Shown: positions 1-8,736, numbered from the stretch's first letter. The stretch: DNA of 64,000 bases from Clostridium_AT stratigraminis (GCF_045310675.1 NZ_JBJHZZ010000013.1:1-64000), one strand, 5' to 3'. Program-made: numbers and translations. The notes: a model not told the origin generated them from the sequence alone.

Positions 1-76
1 TGGTGGGCACAACAGGGCTCGAACCTGTGACCCTCTGCTTGTAAGGCAGATGCTCTCCCAGCTGAGCTATGCGCCC
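1..76 (-). tRNA. tRNA-Val (anticodon TAC)
   Basis: The minus strand folds as a cloverleaf: acceptor GGGCGCA pairs with TGTGCCC, the anticodon loop is CTTACAA (anticodon TAC), a GGTTCGAGCC T-arm is present and CCA is encoded. It is the last gene of a six-tRNA cluster transcribed from the right and is identical to the copy at 345-420. The transcript may continue beyond the window edge. Confidence 0.97.
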
Positions 77-82
77 ACTATT

Positions 83-157
83 TGGTGACTCATAGGGGAA
101 TCGAACCCCTGTTACCACCGTGAAAGGGTGGTGTCTTGACCGCTTGACCAATGAGCC
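83..157 (-). tRNA. tRNA-Glu (anticodon TTC)
   Basis: Acceptor GGCTCAT pairs with ATGAGTC (one G-U), anticodon stem CCACC/GGTGG encloses CTTTCAC (anticodon TTC), and CCA is encoded. It lies 6 nt upstream of tRNA-Val in transcription order and is identical to the copy at 427-501. Confidence 0.97.
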
Positions 158-168
158 TTATTAAAAAA

Positions 169-243
169 TGGAGCTGGCAATAGGAATCGAACCTACAACC
201 TGCTGATTACAAGTCAGCTGCTCTACCGTTGAGCCATGCCAGC
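169..243 (-). tRNA. tRNA-Thr (anticodon TGT)
   Basis: Acceptor GCTGGCA pairs with TGCCAGC, anticodon stem GCTGA/TCAGC encloses CTTGTAA (anticodon TGT), and TCCA is encoded at the 3' end. It is the fourth tRNA of the cluster in transcription order. Confidence 0.97.
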
Positions 244-248
244 AAAAA

Positions 249-325
249 TGGCGACCCAGAAGGGACTCGAACCCTCGACCTCCGGCGTGACAGGCCGGCA
301 CTCTAACCAACTGAGCCACTGGGCC
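249..325 (-). tRNA. tRNA-Asp (anticodon GTC)
   Basis: Acceptor GGCCCAG pairs with CTGGGTC, anticodon stem CCGGC/GCCGG encloses CTGTCAC (anticodon GTC), the discriminator is G and CCA is encoded. It is the third tRNA of the cluster in transcription order. Confidence 0.97.
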
Positions 326-344
326 ATATTTAGTAATTTATAAG

Positions 345-420
345 TGGTGGGCACAACAGGGCTCGAACCTGTGACCCTCTGCTTGTAAGGCAGATGCTCT
401 CCCAGCTGAGCTATGCGCCC
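345..420 (-). tRNA. tRNA-Val (anticodon TAC), second copy
   Basis: Same cloverleaf and sequence as the gene at 1-76, with anticodon loop CTTACAA. It follows tRNA-Glu (427-501) by 6 nt and precedes tRNA-Asp. Confidence 0.97.
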
Positions 421-426
421 ACTATT

Positions 427-501
427 TGGTGACTCATAGGGGAATCGAACCCCTGTTACCACCGTGAAAGGGTGGTGTCTTGACCGCTTGACCAATGAGC
501 C
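427..501 (-). tRNA. tRNA-Glu (anticodon TTC), first gene of the cluster
   Basis: Identical to the gene at 83-157. It is the promoter-proximal gene; the promoter at 540-568 sits about 40 bp upstream. Confidence 0.97.
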
Positions 502-539
502 AAATTCTATCTTGCCGCCTTAGCGACCCGACATAGAAT

Positions 540-568
540 ATAATACATAAAATTTACTGACCTGTCAA
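540..568 (-). promoter_or_regulatory. Promoter of the tRNA cluster
   Basis: On the minus strand a consensus -35 TTGACA is followed by a 17-nt spacer and -10 TATTAT. It is placed correctly for the Glu-Val-Asp-Thr-Glu-Val transcript. The remaining bases between here and 674 hold no gene I can support. Confidence 0.8.
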
Positions 569-674
569 CTAATTTTTAAATATATTTTTCATTAATTAAC
601 TGTTATATTTTACCTGTCAGCTTATGCTCCGATTTACTCGTTATAGCTCAATAATGCTACCTAAACTATTAGTA

Positions 675-1058
675 TTACTGTTTCCTTTTATAAAAGGACA
701 ATTCTACTAAAGCGCAGCCTTCCATTGCAGTAATTTCGTTATTTTTGCAGTATTCATTTATGTCAACACTTTCTGCGCCGGGCTGAATTAATACTTTATT
801 TATTCCTAGGTCTTTTATTTCCTCTAGTATCTTTAAGCCTGAAATTGGATTTATGCAAAGATCTACCACATCAATTACATAATTTACTTCTTTTAAACTT
901 TTATAAATGCCCCCTGTTGTATCCCCTGGATTAATTCCTTCTACATTAAAGCCTTCATTTTTAAGTGAGCTTAGAATTCTGCTTGCATATTTACTGCTAT
1001 TTAAAACATCACCAACTACTACCCAATTTTTAAAGTTTAACAATTCCTGTGCCTGCAT
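675..1058 (-). CDS. CoA-binding domain protein (YccU-like)
   Basis: A 127-residue protein with one Rossmann-like CoA-binding fold: a VVVGDVLNSSKYASRIL nucleotide-binding start, a mid-protein INP segment (VDLCINPIS), and a C-terminal IQPGAES motif followed by a conserved Cys in MEGCALVEL. These are hallmarks of the small stand-alone CoA_binding_2 family, which has no settled function. I chose the ATG at 1058 because GGGAG lies 8 nt upstream; the open frame extends to 1109 but lacks a ribosome site there. It is monocistronic and divergent from the flavoprotein at 1236. Confidence 0.85.
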   Translation of the reverse strand: MQAQELLNFKNWVVVGDVLNSSKYASRILSSLKNEGFNVEGINPGDTTGGIYKSLKEVNYVIDVVDLCINPISGLKILEEIKDLGINKVLIQPGAESVDINEYCKNNEITAMEGCALVELSFYKRKQ

Positions 1059-1235
1059 TTTAACAACTCCCTTATTTAGATTTATTATTATATTATGTAC
1101 TAAAACCAAATATATAGCTATACCTTTTGCAGCTTATAGAAACTTCTAATATAAAATATTTTGTTAATATATTCAAAATAATAATTTTAGGGTAAAATAA
1201 AAAGATAATAGACCAACTCTGAAAGGGAGATTATT

Positions 1236-2477
1236 TTGAAACATAAAGTTATTATTATAGGTGGTGGCGCTGCAGGAATAATGGCAGCGGTGCAGCTTAA
1301 GAATAAGGGAATTGATACTGCTATTGTTGAAGGCAATGATAGAATTGCAAAGAAGCTATTAACTACTGGAAATGGAAGATGTAACATTAGTAATAAATAC
1401 ATAGAGCAATCTAGATATCATAGTGAGAATCCTGACTTTTTTGCTCCAAGTTTAAGTAATTTTTCAATTAATGATACAATTGATTTTTTTTCCTCTATTG
1501 GGCTTCACCTAGTTACACTTGAAGATGGTAAGATGTTCCCAATGTCTCTTCAGGCATCTTCCGTAATAGACATTCTAAGACTAACTCTTGAAGATAGAAA
1601 CATACCAATATATCTTAATTCAAAGGTAAAAAAAATAACTGCTTTAGAGAAATATTTTAAAATAGAAACAAAGAATGAGGAAACTTTTGAAGCCGAAAAA
1701 GTTATTTTATGCTGTGGTGGTAAGTCTGCACCTAATACAGGTTCAGACGGTTTAGGCTATAGCTTGGCAAAATCACTAGGTCATAGTATAGTATCCCCAA
1801 TTCCTTCTCTAGTGCAACTCAAGCTAGACTACAAAAATCTTAAAGCCTTAGCTGGAGTAAAGTTTATTGGAATAGCAGAAATATATGTTAATGGAGAATT
1901 AAAAAGAAAAGAATTTGGAGAAATTTTATTTACAGATTACGGAATATCAGGGCCGCCTATACTACAATTAAGCCGCTATGCCTCCTATTACCTCTCCAAT
2001 GGAAATTCTATAGAAGTGAAAGTAGATATTATGTACACCATGGATATGGATGCTTTAATAGATTTTTTGGAGTCTCACTTTGCCGTCTTTAATTATAGAA
2101 GTATTTATGACTCTCTAATTGGTATTATAAATAAAAAAATGATACCTATTATATTAAAAGAAGCCGGAATCTATGATATTCATAAACCTTGCTCAGGTCT
2201 AGAATATAAAGAAAAGCAAAAACTTTATTCTTTATTAAAAGGTTGGAAATTTAAGGTTTATGATACTAATAGCTTCTTAAATGCTCAAGTAACAGCTGGT
2301 GGTATTAATACTAAAGAAATTAATTCTCTCACAATGGAGTCACTTATAGTACCCAAGCTTTATTTTGCCGGTGAAATACTAGATGTTGATGGGGACTGTG
2401 GAGGATTTAATTTACAATGGGCATGGAGCTCAGCATACACTGCAGCCAATGGAATTGCCCATAGTCTAAGTGATTAA
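1236..2477 (+). CDS. NAD(P)/FAD-dependent oxidoreductase, HI0933/YhiN family
   Basis: A 413-residue flavoprotein. The N-terminal dinucleotide-binding motif is GGGAAGIMAAVQLK, followed by the family signature GNGRCNISN near residue 45. The C-terminus carries the second FAD contact (FAGEILDVDGDCGGFNLQWAWSSA) typical of HI0933-like proteins. The substrate of this widespread family (BaiN-like members included) is not established for most members. The start is TTG at 1236 behind GGGAGA, 5 nt away. A strong terminator follows directly, so the gene looks monocistronic. It is full length for the family. Confidence 0.9.
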   Translation: MKHKVIIIGGGAAGIMAAVQLKNKGIDTAIVEGNDRIAKKLLTTGNGRCNISNKYIEQSRYHSENPDFFAPSLSNFSINDTIDFFSSIGLHLVTLEDGKMFPMSLQASSVIDILRLTLEDRNIPIYLNSKVKKITALEKYFKIETKNEETFEAEKVILCCGGKSAPNTGSDGLGYSLAKSLGHSIVSPIPSLVQLKLDYKNLKALAGVKFIGIAEIYVNGELKRKEFGEILFTDYGISGPPILQLSRYASYYLSNGNSIEVKVDIMYTMDMDALIDFLESHFAVFNYRSIYDSLIGIINKKMIPIILKEAGIYDIHKPCSGLEYKEKQKLYSLLKGWKFKVYDTNSFLNAQVTAGGINTKEINSLTMESLIVPKLYFAGEILDVDGDCGGFNLQWAWSSAYTAANGIAHSLSD

Positions 2478-2481
2478 AGAG

Positions 2482-2524
2482 TTAAGGAGGCTTTTCTTAT
2501 GAAAAACCTCCTTAATGTTTTTTT
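2482..2524 (+). terminator. Intrinsic terminator of the HI0933-type gene
   Basis: TTAAGGAGG (2482-2490) pairs with CCTCCTTAA (2507-2515) and is followed by TGTTTTTTT. It begins only a few bases after the stop codon. Confidence 0.9.
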
Positions 2525-2554
2525 ATTCCTTATTAAAAAATTACTTTGAACTAT

Positions 2555-3589
2555 TTATTTATGTTCTTTCACATTTAATAAATCCAGAAGGAACATAAAT
2601 AAAGGTATACCGATTAAGAGGCCCCATACCCCCATAAAATGCTCCGAGATTATTAGGACTATAAATATAACAAATACAGGCAGGTCAGTTTTTGATGCCA
2701 TTAACTTTGGATTTAATACATAACTTTCTAAAGCATGCAATGCTGCTATAAGTATTAGTACATAGAATATTTTTAAAAGTCCGCCATACCTATAAGCTAT
2801 AATAGAAAGAGGCACTAAAGAAGCCACCGTTCCTGCAACAGGCACTAAACTGAAAAAGAAAACCATAACTCCAAGGCCTAAAATCTGTCTAAATCCTAAA
2901 ATACTAAGCCCTATCATTGAAAGACATGAGTTTACAAACGCTATTATGATCTGGGCTTGTATAACCTTTCCAAAGGAGTTTAGAAAATTAACTCCGAAAT
3001 CATGCAGATATTTGTAGAATCCGGAAACCCTGCTGTTCTTAAATCTTCTCATAAATTCAGAAACTTTATTTTTTTCAAGCATAAAAAACATGCTCAGCAT
3101 TAAGGATAAAAATATATTTACGCTCCAAGTACCTATGTTTTTTGCTGATTGAAGTAAGAAATCAACCCCGCCTTTAGTTATATTTTTAAAATCAATTTGC
3201 GCATAAACCTGTTCATATATTGGCAATAAATATCTTGGTATATGTATACTTGATTTAAAATCAAACTCAGATATTTCCATTGTCATCTGATTTATAATGA
3301 TTATGATTTGATTTATAACTACAGGAATATATTTATATACGAAAAAGGTTATTACTGTTGCCAACAAAAGAAAAATAATCAAAGTAAATAAAGTATTACT
3401 TACGTGCACAAACTTCCCGATTCTTTTTGAAATTGCATTCTCCGTACTATAAATAAAATATATGAAAAGAAAGGTTAATAAAAAAGTATTTATTAATCCT
3501 TTTAACAAATACAAAAATATTATAAAGGTTAAGAGAACTAAAATTCTCTTAGTAATCTCTTTTTGAAACAACTCTTTTAAAAATCCCAT
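2555..3589 (-). CDS. AI-2E family transporter (membrane permease)
   Basis: A 344-residue, very hydrophobic protein with about seven to eight membrane segments. The C-terminal half has the family pattern: FRQILGLGVMVFFFSLVPVAGTVASLVPLSIIAY, then VLNPKLMASKTDLPVFVIF and a glycine-rich exit helix (MGVWGLLIGIPLFMFLLDL). The family (AI-2E, formerly UPF0118) includes exporters of AI-2 and sodium/proton antiporters, so the substrate cannot be named. I placed the start at the ATG at 3589 with GGTGCGGTG upstream; an in-frame TTG at 3607 lacks a good ribosome site. Confidence 0.88.
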   Translation of the reverse strand: MGFLKELFQKEITKRILVLLTFIIFLYLLKGLINTFLLTFLFIYFIYSTENAISKRIGKFVHVSNTLFTLIIFLLLATVITFFVYKYIPVVINQIIIIINQMTMEISEFDFKSSIHIPRYLLPIYEQVYAQIDFKNITKGGVDFLLQSAKNIGTWSVNIFLSLMLSMFFMLEKNKVSEFMRRFKNSRVSGFYKYLHDFGVNFLNSFGKVIQAQIIIAFVNSCLSMIGLSILGFRQILGLGVMVFFFSLVPVAGTVASLVPLSIIAYRYGGLLKIFYVLILIAALHALESYVLNPKLMASKTDLPVFVIFIVLIISEHFMGVWGLLIGIPLFMFLLDLLNVKEHK

Positions 3590-3668
3590 ATTCACCGCAC
3601 CCTTCAAGATTTTAAGACAACTACATATTATTATACTACATATATAATAAAAATTTTGTCAATAAATT

Positions 3669-4283
3669 TTATTTTTTAGAAATATATGGATTATTTTTAA
3701 TATAAAATCTCCAAGGATATAAGGCTGCTTCTTCAGCATAATCTATGTTTACGCGAGTAGTGCTTACCATTTCAAAGGTAGCTATATTTTCATCAGACAT
3801 AATATACAATTCATCTCCACATAAATCTTTTGCATTTTCCTTTCTGTCTATTTTTAAAGCCCTACAAAGCTTTCCTGGACCATTAGTAAGTCCCTTTACT
3901 TCACTTTTACTTAATTCCTCTATACTTTTATTGTATCTATTTACTGCCATGGTATTTATATTAAAAATTGGCTCTAATGCTCTAATAAGTATTGCCTGAG
4001 GCTTGCCTATTTTCTCTACAACTACATTCATGCAGTGATACATTCCGTATATAAAATAAACATAGGAAAATCCCCCAAGACCATACATAACTTCATTTCT
4101 TTCAGTTCTTCTATTATTATAGGAGTGGGCCGCCTTATCATCCGGTCCCATATAAGCTTCTACCTCCACTATTTTCCCTATTATTTCTTTTCCTTCAACT
4201 TTATGCACAAGATAATTGCCAAGCAAATCCTTTGCCACAGTTACACTGTCTCTCATATAAAAATCTCTGTTTAGTTTTTCCAA
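3669..4283 (-). CDS. DNA-3-methyladenine glycosylase (AAG/Mpg family)
   Basis: A 204-residue single-domain base-excision repair enzyme that removes alkylated purines from DNA. Family landmarks: the N-terminal FYMRDSVTVAKDLLGNYLV strand, VEAYMGPDDKAAHS with the catalytic Glu and flipped-base contacts, the NRRTERNEVMYG loop, the YVYFIYGMYHCMNVV core and NGPGKLCRAL near residue 135. Length fits bacterial AAG proteins. The start is TTG at 4283 behind AAAGGAA. Residues beyond the core show no truncation. It stands alone, with a nested inverted repeat just upstream. Confidence 0.93.
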   Translation of the reverse strand: MEKLNRDFYMRDSVTVAKDLLGNYLVHKVEGKEIIGKIVEVEAYMGPDDKAAHSYNNRRTERNEVMYGLGGFSYVYFIYGMYHCMNVVVEKIGKPQAILIRALEPIFNINTMAVNRYNKSIEELSKSEVKGLTNGPGKLCRALKIDRKENAKDLCGDELYIMSDENIATFEMVSTTRVNIDYAEEAALYPWRFYIKNNPYISKK

Positions 4284-4311
4284 GCTATCATTCCTTTCCT
4301 AAATAAATACA

Positions 4312-4398
4312 GACACGAAAATATTAGAAATAACTGCACCCTATTAATGGCTATATAATTGTTATAAGCCAAATGCATCTTTCTTATATTCTCGTGTC
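4312..4398. repeat. Nested imperfect inverted repeat (87 bp)
   Basis: GACACGA at 4312-4318 pairs with TCGTGTC at 4392-4398, and the pairing continues imperfectly inwards for about 25 bp per arm. A second, inner hairpin (GGCTATA with TATAAGCC) lies in the loop. On the minus strand a T-rich tail follows, so it may act as a terminator for the gene at 4413, but the arms are much longer than usual. Confidence 0.6.
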
Positions 4399-4412
4399 AT
4401 AATTGTATTTGT

Positions 4413-4934
4413 TTATTTTTTTTTATTTGAATTATTATTTTCTTCGCTTTGCTTTCCTACAGAACCCATTTGAAGCTGAGCCTGCTCCATAAACAGATTC
4501 ATTTGAGACAGCGCCTCATTAGATTTTAATTGCTCATTAACCTGCTTGAGTGCTGTCATAGCCTGTTCTATGGACTTTTGAACCTGCTGTTGGATTTGCT
4601 GCTGCTGCTTTTGTGCTTCATTTCTAAAATCATTCATCTGCTTTGAAAGCTGCTGCATTGGATTTTCCTTTTCTCCATCCTTTGAATTGTTATTTTTACT
4701 TTGACTGTCTTTTGAAGTACCTTGTTTATTATTGCTCTCTCCGGAGCCTTCATTACTGCTTCCTCCATAGGAATTACTCTGCATATCATAAAGGGTTTGC
4801 TGCATACTGCTTAATTGTTCCTTTAAATTACTAATTTCTTGAGCCATCTCTGTATCATTAGAACTGCTATAATTAAAATAATCATCTAAAGAATTCATAT
4901 TATTATTACTATTATTATTGCTGTCGCTAACCAT
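4413..4934 (-). CDS. Hypothetical Asn/Gln-rich coiled-coil protein
   Basis: A 173-residue hydrophilic protein that I do not recognise. There is no signal peptide or membrane segment. It has an Asn/Ser-rich N-terminus, a heptad-like stretch around residues 30-55, a low-complexity Gly/Ser/Asn linker, then a Gln-rich helix (KQQQQIQQQVQKSIEQ) and a further amphipathic helix to the end. The start at 4934 has AGGAGG with good spacing, which supports real translation. It could be a spore- or cell-surface-associated structural protein, but nothing in the sequence proves this. Confidence 0.7.
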   Translation of the reverse strand: MVSDSNNNSNNNMNSLDDYFNYSSSNDTEMAQEISNLKEQLSSMQQTLYDMQSNSYGGSSNEGSGESNNKQGTSKDSQSKNNNSKDGEKENPMQQLSKQMNDFRNEAQKQQQQIQQQVQKSIEQAMTALKQVNEQLKSNEALSQMNLFMEQAQLQMGSVGKQSEENNNSNKKK

Positions 4935-5077
4935 TTTATAAGCCTCCTAAAACTACATATTTATTTATGTAGTTTTACCAATATTTTTCATTATTATGCA
5001 AACAATCAGTATTCTTCCATAAAATTCCATATAGAACACTGGATTTAGCAAAATCCTTAAAAAAAATATTGAGCAGG

Positions 5078-5992
5078 CTATTTAGAATCTATTTTATTAT
5101 TTTTCTTATACCATCTAAATCCAAAGAAGCCCACAGCTCCCAGTATTGCTAACACAATAATATTAGAGAATATAAAAATAAGTAAATTTTCAAGAAATAA
5201 TATTATTGCAACAGAAGTATTTGAAAAGCCCTTCCCAATAGCTTTAAAAAACTCACTTACTCCTATTATAGTTTTCTTACTATCTGGTACAATAGCTTTT
5301 TTATCAGCATTTATTGTTATTGTAGAATAATCAACCTGCTTATCCCAGCTTTTTTTCATAGCTTCAAGAGAATCTGCTTCTCCTCTAATTCTATAAAGTT
5401 CTGCTTGAACCTTCAGAACCTCATCCACGGTATTTGCTTTTTTAAGAATGGTTAATATTTGATCTTCTTGAGCCCTTAAATTTTTAAGTCTCGCATCATT
5501 ATCCACATAGGCATCTGTAATATTATTGGTGTTTATATTTTTACTAATAACCTTATATCCATTCTCGGTAAACTTTACAAATTCATCAAACTTATCAGAA
5601 GGGATTCTTACAACTGTAGTAAGTCTTTGTTCCATAGTATCGTCACTTTCAATGTAGCCTCCAAGTTCCTTGGTTTTCTTTTGAATGCTGTCCGAAAGCT
5701 TTCCTAGGTCATCCTCTTGAATTAGTAAGGTACAAAATCTTATTATTTTCTTTTCTTGATCTGTCTGTTTTATTGGTGCCTTAGTATTAGTAGCAACGGT
5801 AGCTTTGGCACTATCAGCAGTACTTTCATTGGATATAGATAAATTAGAATTAGCAGATTGGTCTTGAGCATTTAAACCGCTGGCAGCTTGTGGGGCAGTA
5901 CTAACTGAGTTTTTAGAGGCACTCTTACTGCCACATCCTGTAAATAATAATATTATTACTAATATAATGTAAATAAACTTTATTTTTTTCAC
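5078..5992 (-). CDS. DUF4349 lipoprotein
   Basis: A 304-residue lipoprotein. The signal peptide ends in the lipobox FTGC (Cys about residue 20), followed by a low-complexity Ser/Ala linker to about residue 75. The DUF4349 domain spans roughly 80-235: a predicted beta region (GGYIESDDTMEQ...VVRIPSDKFDEF), then a coiled coil (DARLKNLRAQEDQILTILKKANTVDEVL). A C-terminal membrane helix (residues 265-295) ends in KK. It is therefore an exported envelope protein anchored at both ends; the family has no defined activity. The start is GTG at 5992 behind GAGGAGG. Confidence 0.85.
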   Translation of the reverse strand: MKKIKFIYIILVIILLFTGCGSKSASKNSVSTAPQAASGLNAQDQSANSNLSISNESTADSAKATVATNTKAPIKQTDQEKKIIRFCTLLIQEDDLGKLSDSIQKKTKELGGYIESDDTMEQRLTTVVRIPSDKFDEFVKFTENGYKVISKNINTNNITDAYVDNDARLKNLRAQEDQILTILKKANTVDEVLKVQAELYRIRGEADSLEAMKKSWDKQVDYSTITINADKKAIVPDSKKTIIGVSEFFKAIGKGFSNTSVAIILFLENLLIFIFSNIIVLAILGAVGFFGFRWYKKNNKIDSK

Positions 5993-6062
5993 ATTAAAAC
6001 CTCCTCATTAAGGTTCATAATTTTACTTATATATACGTGCTAGAAATCAAAAGGATACCATA

Positions 6063-6096
6063 AAATAAAAAAATAGGAAGTAATCTTCCTATTTTA
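6063..6096 (-). terminator. Terminator of the thiamin salvage operon
   Basis: On the minus strand AATAGGAAG and CTTCCTATT form a hairpin with a 4-nt loop, followed by a run of U (TTTATTTT). It lies just past the thiE stop codon. Confidence 0.85.
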
Positions 6097-6114
6097 ATGC
6101 TCACTTTCATGTTT

Positions 6115-6732
6115 TTAAAATAAACTTTTTAATAATTTTGAAGCTTCCTTAATATCCTTTTCGCCTAAAATGGCTGATACGATAGCTGCTCCATCTGCTC
6201 CGGCTCTTAAGATATCTTTAAGATTGTATTTATTAATACCACCGATAGCTACTTTAGGTATTTTAATTGAACCACACACCTCTCTAAGTCCATTAAGTCC
6301 TATAGGCTTATTAATGTCCTTTTTTGTTCCAGTATAAAATACGGTTCCTACACCCACATAATCAGCACCATTTCCTTCTGCCTCTTTGGCCTCTTTTACA
6401 TCTTCTACTGAAATACCTATTATTTTATTCTTACCTAGTATCTTTCTTGCTATTTGAATTGGCATATCACTTTGCCCAAGATGTACTCCATCAGCATCAA
6501 TGGCCTGTGCTATATCTATTCTATCATTTATAACTAGAGGAACCTTATAATAATCAGTTACCTCTTTTACCTCAGACGCAATATTGTAAAAAGCTCTAGT
6601 GGAAATATCTTTTTCTCTTATTTGAATAAAAGTTACTCCACCTTCTATAGCTTCACTTACAGCGTCCTTTAAACTCTTGTTCCCTAAAAAAACTCTATCA
6701 GTAACTAAATATAGTCTATAATCTATTTCCAT
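6115..6732 (-). CDS. thiE: Thiamine-phosphate synthase
   Basis: A 205-residue TIM barrel that joins HMP-pyrophosphate and thiazole phosphate to give thiamin phosphate. Motifs: LYLVTDR at the N-terminus, FIQIREKD (pyrophosphate-binding), VINDRIDIA, DGVHLGQSD, and the C-terminal phosphate site VAIGGI...GADGAAIVSAI. It is full length. Its first codons overlap thiM by 10 nt, so the two are translationally coupled. It is the last gene of the thiD-cytX-thiM-thiE operon. Confidence 0.97.
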   Translation of the reverse strand: MEIDYRLYLVTDRVFLGNKSLKDAVSEAIEGGVTFIQIREKDISTRAFYNIASEVKEVTDYYKVPLVINDRIDIAQAIDADGVHLGQSDMPIQIARKILGKNKIIGISVEDVKEAKEAEGNGADYVGVGTVFYTGTKKDINKPIGLNGLREVCGSIKIPKVAIGGINKYNLKDILRAGADGAAIVSAILGEKDIKEASKLLKSLF

Positions 6733-7520
6733 ATTACCTTTCCTTCCTTTGCGTATCTTTCTTCAGAAAGTAAATAAACATTATCTATTAGCTTTGTTCT
6801 AAAGCTCCCTGGAAGCTGAACCTCCTTAAAAGCTGCTTCACCTGCTAAGTTTATAGAAAGTACTGCATTTACTACAGCAATAAAGCTGTCTTTTTCTGCA
6901 CCAACAGCAGCACTGCAAAGAGCTCCAAGCATGCAGCCTGCTCCTGTAATCTTCGTAAGCATTTCTACTCCATTTTGAATAATAGCCACTCTTTCACCAT
7001 CTGTAATAATATCTTCCTTACCTGTTGCTGCCACAACGCAGTTGTACTTTTGAGCTAGGTCTACACATGCCTTTTCAAGACCTTCTCCATCATCAACTGA
7101 ATCTACTCCCCTTGTCTTTGAAGCTTGTCCTGCTAAAAATTTTATTTCCCCGCCATTTCCTTTAATTACATCAATTCTCCCAAGCTCCAGCATCCTTTTT
7201 ATAACTAAGTTCTTTCGTGGAATTGCTGAGCAGGCAACTGGATCAAGCACAACAGGCACCTTATTAACCTTTGCAGAAATACTTGCTAGTACTGCTGCTT
7301 CCTCTTGTTCCTTAGTTAAGGTTCCTAAATTTATATATATAGCTGAAGATATTGCTGCAAAATCATAAGCCTCATCGTAGGCTTCAACCATTGCAGGTGA
7401 TGCCCCAAATGCTAATAAAATATTTGCACAGTCATTTACAGTAACGTAATTTGTTATTGCTTGTACTAGTGGAACCTTATTTCTTACCTTTGTAATAACA
7501 CTTGCAGCTTCTTTAATCAT
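6723..7520 (-). CDS. thiM: Hydroxyethylthiazole kinase
   Basis: A 265-residue ribokinase-like enzyme that phosphorylates the thiazole alcohol salvaged from thiamin. Motifs: PLVQAITNYVTVNDCAN at the substrate site, VLDPVACSA, VIKGNGGEI and the C-terminal anion hole with catalytic Cys ITGAGCMLGA. The start at 7520 has AAAGGAGA upstream. There is no thiC, thiG or thiS in the operon, which points to salvage of both thiamin moieties; biosynthetic genes could lie elsewhere. Confidence 0.97.
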   Translation of the reverse strand: MIKEAASVITKVRNKVPLVQAITNYVTVNDCANILLAFGASPAMVEAYDEAYDFAAISSAIYINLGTLTKEQEEAAVLASISAKVNKVPVVLDPVACSAIPRKNLVIKRMLELGRIDVIKGNGGEIKFLAGQASKTRGVDSVDDGEGLEKACVDLAQKYNCVVAATGKEDIITDGERVAIIQNGVEMLTKITGAGCMLGALCSAAVGAEKDSFIAVVNAVLSINLAGEAAFKEVQLPGSFRTKLIDNVYLLSEERYAKEGKVIWK

Positions 7521-7572
7521 ACTAATCTTCTCCTTTAAAAAATTATTATTTTTATTTGTGTTAACAAGTACC

Positions 7573-8736
7573 TTAATTTTTCTGAATTAAAGGCTTATTA
7601 ATTAATTTCCTTGGTAAATAATAAATAACTATCAAAATAACAAATACCAATAGCGTAGGTATACCAAAGGCAACTTTATTAAAATAGTTGTAAATCAATG
7701 TACCCAATGCAGCAGTCAAAAGACCAATAATATTTAAACCCTTATTGCTCCAGTTCCCTTTTAAGGCATATTCTGAAAATACAATAATATAAACTGGTAC
7801 AAATATGCTTCCAATTGTTAAAAGGAAATTTTGATAGCCTTCAATTGGGAAAATAAAAGCTATAATAGTTGCAATTATTGAATACAAAATTATATAATTA
7901 TTTTCATTTTTAATTTTAATAATTTGTTTAGATGAAATAACTGCTGAAAAAATATCCATGAAAGTTGTAGTTACAGTTGATAGCACAATCACCAATGTAG
8001 CTGCAGCACTAAGACCAGTACCAGCTATAAACACTATTACATCCTTTCCTGATTTAACGGTGATTAAAAGACCTAAGGCATACATCAATACGCTTCCAAA
8101 AAAGTAACCCAAAAAGCTCCAAATAAGCACCCCCTCTTTGCTCTCTCCATCCTTTGCATAGTCTCCTATAAGAGGAAGCCAGGATACAGGCATTGCAATG
8201 GCAAGTTCTATAGCAGTAGTAAAACTCATAGTACCGTTTATTGCTGCAGGGGCAGAACCTTGAACCTTAAAGAACATTAATATGCAAACAATGATTAATA
8301 CCACTACAGATATATCATTTACAAGTTTTGAATAGTTATTAAAGGAATAAGCCCATATAAACACTGCCAGTGCCATAAATAAAAGAGAGAAGTTAAAGCT
8401 TAAGCCAGGTATAACACTGTTTAAAGCACGCCCCCCTTGAATTATCATAATGGCCGACCAACCTATTAGCTGAAGTATATTTAAAAGTGCAATAATCTTA
8501 GCACCAATACTTCCCATAGAGTCTCTAACCTTATCCATTGCATTCTTGCTATCTCTAAAGGAAATATATCCTCCAAAGGCTAAAAAGGCAGTACCAATTA
8601 GGTGTCCTATAATAATTGCTAAAAGGCCCTTTGTTAAACCTAGGGGAGCTATAATGCCCCCAGTATAGATTTCAGTTATTGATATTGCAGCTCCAACCCA
8701 TAGTAAAAACATTGATGAATTTTTAATCTTCTTCAT
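7573..8736 (-). CDS. cytX: Putative hydroxymethylpyrimidine transporter CytX
   Basis: A 387-residue polytopic membrane protein of the NCS1 (cytosine/purine permease) family, with about eleven to twelve helices visible (for example ITEIYTGGIIAPLGL and LLGIGWSAIMI-type repeats near residue 90). The CytX subgroup is regularly linked to TPP riboswitches and ThiD/ThiM/ThiE, and is assigned to uptake of the thiamin pyrimidine precursor. Its ATG overlaps the thiD 3' end by 14 nt, so it is coupled. The substrate is inferred from context, not tested. Confidence 0.88.
   Translation of the reverse strand: MKKIKNSSMFLLWVGAAISITEIYTGGIIAPLGLTKGLLAIIIGHLIGTAFLAFGGYISFRDSKNAMDKVRDSMGSIGAKIIALLNILQLIGWSAIMIIQGGRALNSVIPGLSFNFSLLFMALAVFIWAYSFNNYSKLVNDISVVVLIIVCILMFFKVQGSAPAAINGTMSFTTAIELAIAMPVSWLPLIGDYAKDGESKEGVLIWSFLGYFFGSVLMYALGLLITVKSGKDVIVFIAGTGLSAAATLVIVLSTVTTTFMDIFSAVISSKQIIKIKNENNYIILYSIIATIIAFIFPIEGYQNFLLTIGSIFVPVYIIVFSEYALKGNWSNKGLNIIGLLTAALGTLIYNYFNKVAFGIPTLLVFVILIVIYYLPRKLINKPLIQKN

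Larger units (their letters stand above)
345..501 (-). repeat. 157-bp duplicated tRNA-Glu/tRNA-Val module
   Basis: Positions 1-157 and 345-501 are the same over both tRNAs and the 6-bp spacer between them. The identical spacer shows that the pair was duplicated as one block within the cluster. Confidence 0.9.

Noticed and set aside
223..495. Open reading frame of 90 codons on the minus strand
   Set aside because: It runs through four tRNA genes; the apparent protein is translated tRNA sequence.
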